A stretch of DNA of 64,000 bases from CBDDFN01 sp965227065. GTDB taxonomy: Bacteria; Pseudomonadota; Alphaproteobacteria; SPJN01. Made by a program: the position numbers and the translations under genes. The stretch is from positions 169,714 through 233,713 of the forward strand of contig CBDDFN010000012.1 of the NCBI GenBank assembly GCA_965227065.1, in the 5' to 3' direction. Positions 38,083 to 45,715 of this stretch are shown here, piece after piece. The first letter of the stretch is position 1, and every line of letters starts with the position of its first letter. Below the pieces are notes generated by a model. The model did no database searches. It worked only from the letters and a program-made list of their open reading frames with translations, and was not told where the DNA came from.

Positions 38083-38517
38083 TTAGGGAACCATGTTCAC
38101 AGGCGGCGGGACCTCAAGCACATTGGTCGTGATGCCGTCGGTCACCGTGATCCGTACCCGGCCATTGGGCAGGGTAATGTAATCAACCGTGGCATCATCA
38201 AGCGTAAAGGTGCCGGTCGGCGGGGCGCCGTCCTGGAACACCGCCCGGATCAGCTGGCTGGCAGACGCGCCAATAATTGATCCGCGAATGGCATCAGCGA
38301 ATTGATCGGCCGTGGACGGCTCCTCAAACAGGCTCGCCAGGCTGTCATCTTCATGCTGGTTCTGGATTTCGGCCGATTGCAGCAGGAAGCTGCCATTGAA
38401 CGGATCACCGCCAAAGGACGGGTTGATCGGCCGGTAGGTGATTTCGCTCGCCACCAAGGGGCTTGCAATCAGCCCCCCAACGGCAAGCACAGCCAGTGTT
38501 TTCTTGAACTGCATCAT
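38083..38517 (-). CDS. csgF: Curli assembly protein CsgF
   Basis: 144 aa from ATG 38517 (GAGAGGGG upstream). After the signal peptide (ends LVAS) the mature N-terminus reads EITYRPINPSFGGDPFNG, the conserved CsgF segment that inserts in the CsgG pore. The C-terminal domain ends in a strand pattern NGRVRITVTDG. CsgF sits at the extracellular face of CsgG and couples secretion to nucleation. It lies 33 bp before csgG and 22 bp after the curlin-like gene. Confidence 0.94.
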   Translation of the reverse strand: MMQFKKTLAVLAVGGLIASPLVASEITYRPINPSFGGDPFNGSFLLQSAEIQNQHEDDSLASLFEEPSTADQFADAIRGSIIGASASQLIRAVFQDGAPPTGTFTLDDATVDYITLPNGRVRITVTDGITTNVLEVPPPVNMVP

Positions 38518-38539
38518 CAATGCCCCTCTCTTGAAGTGT

Positions 38540-39085
38540 TTATGGCGCAACCGTCTTGGTCAGACGGCCAAATTGCGTGTCCAGTACGGCGACCGCTTCC
38601 CGGCCGGACCCGCTGAAACTCAACGAATCGGACGGCACGAGTGCGCTGGTGCCGCGCTGAACATGCACCACAAGTTTGTTCGCCCCGGTCGGGTCGATAT
38701 CGATTTCGGAATGAAGGCCCGATCCACGCTGATCCACCAGCACCGCGCTGGAAATTCCGCGCATAGTGAGGATCGATGTATTGTCGGTGCCAACCTGGCT
38801 GACATAGGAGAAGTTACTGGCCCGGGTCAGCGAAAAGGCGGTGTTGTCCATGCCCGACTGGAACAGCACCGAGGTGGCCGAGAACGGTCCGGGCAATTCG
38901 GGGCCAAGCGCAACCGCCAGACGCCGGAAACCCGACAGGTTCTCAAGGTCACCATCAGCGCGCGCCGTGGCAATAATTTCAGACGTCGTGCGATCGGCAA
39001 TTTGCCGAACACGCAATTCATCAACCGCCAAGGCTGGCACAGTGCCGAGCGCAAGTGCGCTGATTATCAGGATTAGACGTTTCAT
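38540..39085 (-). CDS. Curlin-repeat protein, possible nucleator (CsgB-like)
   Basis: 181 aa from ATG 39085 (GAGGGGG, spacing 6). The signal peptide ends VPALAVDE. The N-terminal ~60 residues after it are charged and helical (IADRTTSEIIATARAD). Then come about three degenerate curlin repeats, for example SYVSQVGTDNTSI and SAVLVDQRGSG. A non-repeat C-terminal domain of ~70 residues follows. This layout differs from the fibre subunits next door, and its place between csgH and csgF suggests a minor subunit or nucleator. CsgE would be expected in this part of many operons but I see no CsgE. Confidence 0.75.
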   Translation of the reverse strand: MKRLILIISALALGTVPALAVDELRVRQIADRTTSEIIATARADGDLENLSGFRRLAVALGPELPGPFSATSVLFQSGMDNTAFSLTRASNFSYVSQVGTDNTSILTMRGISSAVLVDQRGSGLHSEIDIDPTGANKLVVHVQRGTSALVPSDSLSFSGSGREAVAVLDTQFGRLTKTVAP

Positions 39086-39108
39086 CCTCATCCCCCTCAA
39101 ACGGTCCC

Positions 39109-39486
39109 TCAAAGAGGCAAGACCGCATCCTTGGCTTCGCAGGTCTGGCCGGTCAGACGTTCGGTAACTGTTAGCGTGAACTCGATCCAGCCGCCTTCGG
39201 TCAAATTAAACTGTGCCGCCCCTGTACGAATTACATCACCGGGCAAGAGATCGGCCTTGCCCCGCTGTTCCGTGGCACCTGAACCGTCCGCATCAATCTT
39301 GAGAACCTCAAGCGAATAGTCGGCTTTGGCAGGCTGGGTGGAACGCATAAGCCCATAAACCAAAACGCGGTCGTCGTCCCGGTTGACCACAAGCCTGCAG
39401 TCAAGCTGGACAAAGATTTGTGCCGAGGCCGTGCTTGCGCCAAACGCAAGCACGGCCAGGCCGAGAGCAACCCAAAGGCGCATCAT
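39109..39486 (-). CDS. csgH: Curli-associated protein CsgH (CsgC-like)
   Basis: 125 aa, signal peptide ending STASAQI. The mature ~100 residues form an immunoglobulin-like beta sandwich by pattern: alternating strands LVYGLMRS, YSLEVLKID, QFNLTEGGWIEFTLTVTE. Two cysteines (LDCRLV and GQTCEAK) could form a disulfide, and DGSGATEQRGKADL matches the loop seen in alphaproteobacterial CsgH. CsgH is the functional analogue of E. coli CsgC and inhibits premature amyloid formation in the periplasm. It lies between the fibre subunits and the assembly genes. Confidence 0.85.
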   Translation of the reverse strand: MMRLWVALGLAVLAFGASTASAQIFVQLDCRLVVNRDDDRVLVYGLMRSTQPAKADYSLEVLKIDADGSGATEQRGKADLLPGDVIRTGAAQFNLTEGGWIEFTLTVTERLTGQTCEAKDAVLPL

Positions 39487-39498
39487 CCTGTGATGACC

Positions 39499-40218
39499 TT
39501 ACGGGGCGGGCGTGTAGCCCTGATGCATGGTGGCGCTCAAACCAAAGCCGATCTGGTTTGAAACCACAACATGACCCGGACCGCCGGCTTGGCGCACTTC
39601 AAGATCGTTGCCAAAGCCGCTTTGCAATGCGGTCACAGAACCACCGAAGTTCGGCAAACCTTCGTCAAACACACCCTGTTGGATGTCAAACGAGTTGAAG
39701 CCGCCTTCTTGTTCAACTTCCATCGTGTTGCCGAAGCCGAACTGCTCAGCCGTACCGGTTTGATCCGAATCGTGCTGAGTGATCGTCATGGTGTTACCCA
39801 CGCCTCGCTGTTCCAGAGTGGTCAGCGTCTGATCTTCATTCTCTTGCAGAATGGTCATCTCATTGCCGTCACCAAACTGAAGCACGCGATTGATCACGTG
39901 ACGATGACCGAACTGGTCGATCGTTGCGGTGTTATTTGAGCCGATCTGGCCGGAGATCTCGACACCGTCGGTCAGGATGTGATCCTGGCCGCCGCCGCCC
40001 AGACCGGGGAAGCCGGTTTGAGTGAAGTCGGCGACATTATCAATGCCGATTTGCGCGAACGGTGCAGTTTCGGTGCCGATCGACTGATTGGTGCCGTCCT
40101 GCACATTGGTTGCCGAGTTGCCGAAACCCAGCTGGAAGACATGGATTTCATTGTCATCTGCGTATGCGCCGGTAGCCGTCAAAGCCAGCAGAGCAACACT
40201 TGCCATCAAACGTTTCAT
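39499..40218 (-). CDS. Curlin fibre subunit
   Basis: 239 aa, signal peptide ending TGAYADD. The mature protein is a string of curlin-type repeats with the Q-x-G-x-x-N signature (FQLGFGNSA, AQIGIDNVA, GQIGSNNTA, LQFGDGNEM, EQRGVGNTM, EQFGFGNTM, LQSGFGND). These would stack as a beta-helical amyloid. The N-terminal motif with VQDGTNQSIGTETAPFAQ is shared with the adjacent curlin, so the two are paralogues. Second gene of the operon, 22 bp after the first. It could be the major (CsgA) or minor (CsgB) subunit; order does not decide. Confidence 0.9.
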   Translation of the reverse strand: MKRLMASVALLALTATGAYADDNEIHVFQLGFGNSATNVQDGTNQSIGTETAPFAQIGIDNVADFTQTGFPGLGGGGQDHILTDGVEISGQIGSNNTATIDQFGHRHVINRVLQFGDGNEMTILQENEDQTLTTLEQRGVGNTMTITQHDSDQTGTAEQFGFGNTMEVEQEGGFNSFDIQQGVFDEGLPNFGGSVTALQSGFGNDLEVRQAGGPGHVVVSNQIGFGLSATMHQGYTPAP

Positions 40219-40240
40219 AATTTTTCTCCTCGCCCTGGGC

Positions 40241-40933
40241 TTACGGGTTCTGCTGGTTCAAGACCGAATTGCCCACGCCGATTTGCGTGGTGGTCTGGAA
40301 CTGGTTCACGCCCGACTGGCGGCCGACGAACTCGTTTGAAGCGCCGAACTGGGCAACTTCAAGCGTCGAGCCGAAGGCCGGACCGTTCACATTCGAATCC
40401 GGGAACGCAAAGGTACCCTGACGGATTTCGATTGTGTTGTCCGCACCAACCTGAACCGCTTCGATCAAGTTGCCGAAGCCCGCTTGCACGGCGGTGTAAT
40501 AGTTGTTGCTGCCTTCCTGGCTGACGATCATGTCATTGAACGCGCCGATCTGGAGCGGAATGTCGATGATATTGCCTTCACCGTCCTGGCTAAGATCGAG
40601 ATCATTGTCGAAGCCGCCATGGATAATGTCGATGATGACATTGCCCGTGCCAACCTGGTTGATCACGATGTCATTGAAGGTGCCGAACTCAATCGCCACA
40701 CCGCCAAGACCGCCACCGCCGACAATGTTGCCATCGCCTTCCTGGTTGATATCCGCTTCGTTGAAGAAGCCGCCCTGGACGAACGGTGTCGCCATCGAGC
40801 CGATAAAGTTGGTGCCATCTTGCGTCGACACAAAGTCATTGCCCACACCGAATTGGTCGAGATAGACCTCATCGGCAATGGCAGTGCTTGCAAGCAGGCT
40901 CAATGCGCCTGCTGCGACCAGTACCCGTTTCAT
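40241..40933 (-). CDS. Curlin fibre subunit (first gene of the curli operon)
   Basis: 230 aa from ATG 40933 (AAGGGGA upstream; the frame opens to 40975). Signal peptide ending STAIADE. Curlin repeats include DQFGVGNDF, NQVGTGNVI, LQIGAFNDM, VQAGFGNLI, VQVGADNTI, AQFGASNEF and TQIGVGNSV. The protein ends SVLNQQNP. It is a paralogue of the next gene and shares the STQDGTNFIGSMATPF block. It heads the leftward operon after a ~400-bp AT-rich non-coding region that must hold the curli promoter. No CsgD-type regulator is in the window. Confidence 0.92.
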   Translation of the reverse strand: MKRVLVAAGALSLLASTAIADEVYLDQFGVGNDFVSTQDGTNFIGSMATPFVQGGFFNEADINQEGDGNIVGGGGLGGVAIEFGTFNDIVINQVGTGNVIIDIIHGGFDNDLDLSQDGEGNIIDIPLQIGAFNDMIVSQEGSNNYYTAVQAGFGNLIEAVQVGADNTIEIRQGTFAFPDSNVNGPAFGSTLEVAQFGASNEFVGRQSGVNQFQTTTQIGVGNSVLNQQNP

Positions 40934-41345
40934 GATGTATTCCCCTTTTTGCCAAGCGGCTAAATAGAAACGCAATCGCCGCGCTCGAAACTCAGCAATC
41001 CGCTACACCCTCCCAAGGGCAGATCGCGTCGATCAATATTAGACGCCTCCATTTTTAACCAAACAATCTTTTTAAAAATTTTTTCGTCCAGATAATTGAT
41101 TTTCCATGACATTTTGCTTGCCTATTAACCGATCCGGGTATTTTGAAACAAAAATTTAGTCCATTTGAACCATGTTTGCGCGACAACCAAACAGAACTGC
41201 ATGGCGCACACATCCGGCGGCCTGCTTACTTACCGGTCATTTCAGCGCTCATCGAATCGTCAAGATGCACATATTTTATGCAAGCCTGTTTTTTGGGCAT
41301 TTTTTTCTTGACGCGCTGCAACAGGCTCGCTGTAATTGGTCCCGT
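40934..41345. promoter_or_regulatory. Long AT-rich non-coding region between the curli and guanidine operons
   Basis: About 410 bp without a credible gene. The centre (about 41040-41160) is strikingly AT-rich against the window, with runs such as TTTTTAAAAA at 41069-41078. This is the shared upstream region of two divergent operons, so it should hold the leftward curli promoter and the rightward promoter for the riboswitch transcript. AT tracts of this kind are typical sites for nucleoid proteins such as IHF or H-NS-like factors that control curli. I could not assign -35/-10 boxes with confidence. Confidence 0.6.
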
Positions 41346-41470
41346 TAATAGCGGCTAGGGTTCCGGCGCATTCCTCAAACCAATTTGCGCGACTGGTCCG
41401 AGAGCTGCTGCCTTGCCCTTCTGTATTGTGTAACGGGCAAGGTCCACGGCGGGAAAAAAGCCCGGGAGGA
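41346..41470 (+). ncRNA. Guanidine-I riboswitch aptamer (ykkC-yxkD, subtype 1)
   Basis: The conserved blocks of the ykkC class occur in order: CTAGGGTTCCGG (41355-41366), ACTGGTCCGAGAG (41392-41404), and ACGGCGGGAAAAAAGCCCGG with GGAGGA just after (41446-41470). A variable stem (CTTGCCC...GGGCAAG) lies between the second and third blocks, as in the class. It lies ~90 bases before the first gene of a guanidine degradation operon, which is one of the best-known contexts for subtype 1. Subtype 2 aptamers (ppGpp, PRPP, ADP) are similar; the gene context and not a single base decides here. Confidence 0.95.
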
Positions 41471-41524
41471 CTGAGCTGCGGAGGCCGGATTGCCGGCGGC
41501 ACTCATCCTCCGCGTGGGCCCGGT

Positions 41525-41555
41525 CCTCCAAATACCCTGGAACGGTCTTTGGAGG
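41525..41555 (+). promoter_or_regulatory. Shine-Dalgarno-masking hairpin (riboswitch expression platform)
   Basis: CCTCCAAA (41525-41532) is perfectly complementary to TTTGGAGG (41548-41555), which includes the GGAGG ribosome site of the first operon gene (ATG 41562); the loop is 15 nt. GTCCTCC at 41523-41529 can instead pair with GGAGGAC at 41465-41471 at the 3' edge of the aptamer. The two pairings exclude each other, as expected of a translational switch. Whether ligand opens or closes the site cannot be proved by eye; guanidine-I switches are normally ON switches. Confidence 0.65.
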
Positions 41556-41561
41556 GATCGA

Positions 41562-42617
41562 ATGAAACGCTTGTTCACAATCATCGCTTTGGGCGTCAGC
41601 CTTCTGGCCAGCCCCGCTTTCGCAGAAAAACGCGACAGCTTCAAATTTGCCTGGTCAATCTATGTCGGCTGGATGCCGTGGGGCTACGCCTCGGACGCCG
41701 GTATCGTCAAAAAATGGGCGGACAAATACGGCATCGAAATCGAGGTCGTGCAGTTCAATGACTATATCGAGTCGATCAACCAATACACGGCCGGCGCCTA
41801 TGACGGAGTGACGGCCACCAATATGGATTTGCTCGCCATCCCCTCCGTCGGTGGCATCGACACCACCGCGCTGATCGTTGGCGATTTCTCGAACGGCAAT
41901 GATGCGGTCATCTTGAAAGGCGCTGAGGATCTGGGCGCCATCAAAGGCAAGCCGGTCAATCTGGTCGAGCTGTCAGTGTCGCATTATCTGCTCGCCCGCG
42001 CGCTTGAAAGCGTTGGCCTGTCTGAGAAAGATGTCACCGTCATCAACACGTCCGACGCCGACATGGTTGCCGCCTACGGCACGACCGATGTCGAAGCGGT
42101 CGTGACCTGGAACCCGCTGGTCGCTGAAATCCTTGAGGTGCCTGGTGCCTCTTCGGTTTTCACCTCGGCTGACATTCCCGGTGAGATCATCGACATTGGT
42201 GCGGTCAATACCGAGGTTCTGGCCGAAAATCCCGACTTTGGCAAAGCGCTGGTTGGGGCCTGGTACGAGACCATGATGATCATGAGTTCCGACACCAAAG
42301 AAGGCAAAAAAGCCCGCGCCGCCATGGGTGAAGCCTCTGGCACGGACCTTGAGGGCTATGACGCCCAGCTGGCCTCCACGATGATGTTCTACAAGCCCGC
42401 CGAAGCGGCTGCGTTCACCATCTCAAAGGACCTGCCCACCACCATGGAACTGGTGCGCATGTTCCTGTTCAAGCATGGCCTTCTGGGCGAAGGCGCAACC
42501 ACGCCCGATGTGGTCGGCATTGCCTTCCCCGAAGCTGAACCGCTTGGCGATGCGAACAATATCAAGCTGCGCTTCAATGCACAGTTCATGCAGATGGCCG
42601 CCGACGGCGCGCTTTAG
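41562..42617 (+). CDS. Guanidine/urea-carboxylase-associated ABC transporter, substrate-binding protein
   Basis: 351 aa from ATG 41562 (GGAGGGA upstream). Signal peptide ending SPAFAEK. The mature protein is an NMT1/TauA-like periplasmic binding protein: FAWSIYVGWMPWGYASDAG at the start, TATNMDLLAIP and a hinge region around SVSHYLLARALE. This matches the periplasmic component found in urea-carboxylase regions (TIGR03427-type). Older annotation says urea; the riboswitch context points to guanidine or a guanidine-releasing compound as ligand. First gene of the operon; it is followed by the permease and ATPase genes of the same importer. Confidence 0.93.
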   Translation: MKRLFTIIALGVSLLASPAFAEKRDSFKFAWSIYVGWMPWGYASDAGIVKKWADKYGIEIEVVQFNDYIESINQYTAGAYDGVTATNMDLLAIPSVGGIDTTALIVGDFSNGNDAVILKGAEDLGAIKGKPVNLVELSVSHYLLARALESVGLSEKDVTVINTSDADMVAAYGTTDVEAVVTWNPLVAEILEVPGASSVFTSADIPGEIIDIGAVNTEVLAENPDFGKALVGAWYETMMIMSSDTKEGKKARAAMGEASGTDLEGYDAQLASTMMFYKPAEAAAFTISKDLPTTMELVRMFLFKHGLLGEGATTPDVVGIAFPEAEPLGDANNIKLRFNAQFMQMAADGAL

Positions 42618-42671
42618 TCCCGACCATGACGGGGCGCGCACAGCGTTGCGCGCCCCAGCGGGGAGAGTTTC

Positions 42672-43493
42672 ATGTCCATTCGCCTGATCAATCGAAAACC
42701 ATCGCGCCGCGCTGCCATATTGATGGCCGCGATCCCCTTCGTGCTTCTGGTGATCGCCTATCAGTTCGGGTCTGACGCGCGTCTTGCCGACAACCCATCC
42801 GACAAGCTGTTGCCGGCCTTTTCAACCATTGGCGGTGCGATCGAACGGATGGCGTTTCAGCCTGACCGGCGGACAGGCTCCATCCTGTTATGGGTTGATA
42901 CCGCCGCCTCTCTGCAACGATTGGGGCTTGGCGTTCTCATCGCCACCCTGATCACCATATTCATTGCCCTGCCCGTTGGCCTCTTGGCCTGGGCGCGCGC
43001 AGGCCTCAAGCCGCTGGTCGATGTCGTCGCCGTCATCCCCCCGCTTGCGGTGCTGCCCATCCTGTTCATTGTCTTTGGACTTGGCGAAACCGCCAAAGTG
43101 GCCTTGATCACCATCGGCATCACGCCCTTGATGATCCGCGATCTGATTTTGCGCATCGATGCGCTGCCGACCGAACAGTTGGTGAAAGCCCAGACGCTGG
43201 GGGCTTCAAGCTGGTCGATCGCCATTCGCATCGCCTTGCCACAGGTCATGCCCCGTCTGTTGGATTCGATCCGTCTGTCGCTTGGCGCAGCCTGGCTGTT
43301 CCTGATCGCCGCTGAAGCCATCGCGTCGCAAAGCGGGCTTGGCTACCGCATCTTCCTGATGCGGCGCTATCTCGGCATGGATGTCATCCTGCCTTATGTG
43401 GCGTGGATCACCCTGCTGGCCTTCACCATGGACTGGATGTTGTTGAAGCTGCGCCGGCGTCTGTTTCCCTGGGCGGAAGGAGACCGGGCATGA
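42672..43493 (+). CDS. ABC transporter permease (guanidine operon)
   Basis: 273 aa with about six membrane helices. The cytoplasmic EAA-type loop is seen around LGASSWSIAIRIALPQVMPR, the contact site for the ATPase. Family BPD_transp_1 of the nitrate/taurine (SsuC/TauC) type. GGGGAGAG precedes ATG 42672. It lies 54 bp after the binding-protein gene, and its stop codon overlaps the ATPase start as ATGA. Part of the inner-membrane importer; substrate inferred from the operon. Confidence 0.93.
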   Translation: MSIRLINRKPSRRAAILMAAIPFVLLVIAYQFGSDARLADNPSDKLLPAFSTIGGAIERMAFQPDRRTGSILLWVDTAASLQRLGLGVLIATLITIFIALPVGLLAWARAGLKPLVDVVAVIPPLAVLPILFIVFGLGETAKVALITIGITPLMIRDLILRIDALPTEQLVKAQTLGASSWSIAIRIALPQVMPRLLDSIRLSLGAAWLFLIAAEAIASQSGLGYRIFLMRRYLGMDVILPYVAWITLLAFTMDWMLLKLRRRLFPWAEGDRA

Positions 43494-44302
43494 GCGCGAT
43501 TGAGGTCAAGGATTTGTGGAAAGCCTATGGCGACACGGTGATTCTGGAAAAAGTTTCCCTGTCGATCCGCTCTGGCGCATTCGTGTCGCTGGTCGGCCCG
43601 TCGGGCTGCGGCAAGTCTACCTTCCTGCGTATCGTTCTGGGTCAGGAAACCCAGACGCGCGGCACCATCACCATTGATGGCGAGCCCTTGTCGGCTGAGC
43701 CATCGGTGGATCGCGGCGTGGTGTTCCAGCGCTATTCGGTTTTCCCGCATTTGACCGTTACCGGCAATGTCATGCTGGGCCTCGAACTCGCGCAAAGCAA
43801 AATATTCAACCGGCTGTTTGGTGCTGCCCGCAAGGCCGCCAAAGAAGAGGCGCTTGAATGGGTCAATCATGTCGGGCTTGGCCATGCCGCCGACAAATAT
43901 CCCCATGAGCTGTCAGGCGGCATGCAACAAAGGCTCGCCATCGCGCAAGCCATGATCAAGAAGCCCAAAATCCTGCTGCTCGATGAGCCGTTCGGCGCGC
44001 TTGATCCGGGTATCCGCGCCGATATGCACAAGCTGATGCGCACCCTGTGGGAAGAAACCGGCATGACGGTGATCATGGTCAGCCATGATCTGCCCGAAGC
44101 CTTTTCACTCGGCACGCGGGTGATTGCGTTTGACCGGGTTAAGGACCGGCCCGAGGAGCGCGACGCCTACGGGGCGACCATCACCTTTGATGTCGAAACC
44201 AAGCAGCCCTTCAAGGCGATGTGGAAGCCTGAGCCGGTGACAATCGAACAAATGAAAGAAGAGATGGGAGAAGAGTTGTGGAACAACGCTATCTCAATGT
44301 AG
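43490..44302 (+). CDS. ABC transporter ATP-binding protein (guanidine operon)
   Basis: 270 aa from ATG 43490, which overlaps the permease stop (ATGA) and has GGAAGGAG upstream. Walker A is GPSGCGKST, the signature is LSGGMQQRLAIAQA, Walker B is ILLLDEPFGALD and the switch His is in VSHDLPEA. The C-terminal ~50 residues beyond the ATPase core (TFDVETKQPFKAMWKPEP) are a small extra tail common in the urea-carboxylase-linked members. Energises the three-part importer. It overlaps the next gene by 25 bp. Confidence 0.95.
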   Translation: MSAIEVKDLWKAYGDTVILEKVSLSIRSGAFVSLVGPSGCGKSTFLRIVLGQETQTRGTITIDGEPLSAEPSVDRGVVFQRYSVFPHLTVTGNVMLGLELAQSKIFNRLFGAARKAAKEEALEWVNHVGLGHAADKYPHELSGGMQQRLAIAQAMIKKPKILLLDEPFGALDPGIRADMHKLMRTLWEETGMTVIMVSHDLPEAFSLGTRVIAFDRVKDRPEERDAYGATITFDVETKQPFKAMWKPEPVTIEQMKEEMGEELWNNAISM

Positions 44303-45105
44303 GCGGCGATATTGAAGCGGCCAAAACCCGCTATTATGCGCTGAAACAAAAGGGTCAGGAGGCCGGCGAAAAAGCCCCCCTGCCCCGCAATGCCGACACG
44401 ATCACCGACACTGTGCTCACCGACACGCTGCCCGGCGGGTCATATTGGCACGGCCGGATTGCACGGGGTCGCACGCTGCGGCTGACCAACACAAACGCCA
44501 CCCAGGGCGTCGCCGTACTGCTTTATAACGCCCATGATATTTCAGAGCGTTTTAATGCCGGGGACACGGTGAAGGTGCAATGGTCGGCACGGCTGGGCCA
44601 CGGCAATCTGTTGTTGTCGGCGATGGGCCGTGCGCTCGCCACCATCACCGATGATCGCTGCGGCTATCATGATGCGATCACCGGCCATTCGACCAAAGCC
44701 TCGAATGCCGCCCGCTATGGCGCTGATCACTATCATCGCAACGCCCAGGACGCCTTCATTCTGGCAGCCATGAAATATGGTATGAATGAACGCGACGTCT
44801 GCCCTTCGATCAGCTTTTTTGCACCCGTTTCGACGGGTGATGATGAGCAGTTCTTCTGGGAAGACGGCAAGCTTGCGCCGGGCCAGTTTGTTGATCTGCG
44901 CGCCGAGATGGATTTGATCGCACTGGTCGCCAACTGCCCCCACCCGATGGCACCGGGGGCCGCTTATGATCCCAAACCCATTGACATTGCCGTCTGGCAA
45001 TCGGGCGCAGCAACCCCGGGCGACCCCTTCGTCACCGCGACCGAAGAAGCCGCGCGCGCCTTCGACAACAGCTTTGCCTATCTTGAGGAATGCCCCCATG
45101 GATAA
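44278..45105 (+). CDS. DUF1989 protein 1 (urea amidolyase-associated; carboxyguanidine deiminase subunit)
   Basis: 275 aa from GTG 44278, which lies inside the end of the ATPase gene after GGGAGAAGAG. DUF1989 family: the key motif is RCGYHDAITG (C128, H131, D132), with HYHRNAQDAF and LVANCPHPMAPG, expected to hold a metal. In guanidine-degrading bacteria this protein and its partner encoded next form carboxyguanidine deiminase (CgdAB), which turns carboxyguanidine into allophanate with release of ammonia. Formerly 'urea amidolyase-associated protein 1'. Assignment rests on family plus operon. Confidence 0.92.
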   Translation: MEQRYLNVGGDIEAAKTRYYALKQKGQEAGEKAPLPRNADTITDTVLTDTLPGGSYWHGRIARGRTLRLTNTNATQGVAVLLYNAHDISERFNAGDTVKVQWSARLGHGNLLLSAMGRALATITDDRCGYHDAITGHSTKASNAARYGADHYHRNAQDAFILAAMKYGMNERDVCPSISFFAPVSTGDDEQFFWEDGKLAPGQFVDLRAEMDLIALVANCPHPMAPGAAYDPKPIDIAVWQSGAATPGDPFVTATEEAARAFDNSFAYLEECPHG

Positions 45106-45715
45106 CGCGCCTTTTTACGATGAAGTGATTGCCGCCTGCGCGCCCTGGGGCCATCCCCTCAAGGCGGGAGAACGGTTGCGCATCATTGACATGGAAGGCT
45201 GTCAGGCGGTCGACACGCTGATCTACACCGCCGACCAGCCGGAGTTTGAACGCTATTGCGCCCAAACCACGGTGCGGGAACAAAACAGCCCTTATGTCAA
45301 AAAAGGCACCAGGCTTTTTTCCAATCGCGGCCGGGTGCTGGGAGAGGTGATTGAAGACACATGCGGGTATCATGACACGTCGGCTGGCGCCTGTTCGCGC
45401 GAGGCCAACACTGTGCGCTTTGGCCATCACACGCGCTATATGCATGCCTGCCGCGAGAACTTTCTGATGGCGCTTGCCCCCTTCGGGCTTGATGCGCGCG
45501 ACATGGTTTCCAACATCAATTTCTTCATGAATGTGCCGATCAAATCCAATGGCGATCTGGCCATTGTCGATGGCGTGTCCAAGCCCGGCGATTATGTGGA
45601 GATCAAAGCTGCAACCGATTTGCTGGTGATGATTTCAAACTGCCCGCAGATCAACAATCCCTGTAACGGCTTTGAGCCGACACCCATTCGCACGCAAATC
45701 TGGGCGGCCCAATGA
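45098..45715 (+). CDS. DUF1989 protein 2 (urea amidolyase-associated; carboxyguanidine deiminase subunit)
   Basis: 205 aa from ATG 45098 (GAGGAA upstream), overlapping the previous gene by 8 bp. A paralogue of it: TCGYHDTSAG (C89, H92, D93), ACRENFLMAL and MISNCPQINNPCNG are the matching motifs. The second subunit of the CgdAB-type deiminase. The overlap ensures equal synthesis of both subunits. Its stop overlaps the carboxylase start as ATGA. Confidence 0.93.
   Translation: MDNAPFYDEVIAACAPWGHPLKAGERLRIIDMEGCQAVDTLIYTADQPEFERYCAQTTVREQNSPYVKKGTRLFSNRGRVLGEVIEDTCGYHDTSAGACSREANTVRFGHHTRYMHACRENFLMALAPFGLDARDMVSNINFFMNVPIKSNGDLAIVDGVSKPGDYVEIKAATDLLVMISNCPQINNPCNGFEPTPIRTQIWAAQ

Noticed and set aside
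40484..40963. 159-codon frame antisense to the first curlin gene
   Set aside because: It mirrors the curlin repeat on the other strand and has no ribosome site or family pattern.
41143..41358. 71-codon open frame on the + strand before the guanidine operon
   Set aside because: It runs from the AT-rich promoter zone into the riboswitch aptamer, has no good ribosome site and no family resemblance.
41490..41561. Upstream extension of the binding-protein gene
   Set aside because: It would translate the riboswitch expression platform; ATG 41562 has GGAGGGA and begins a normal signal peptide.
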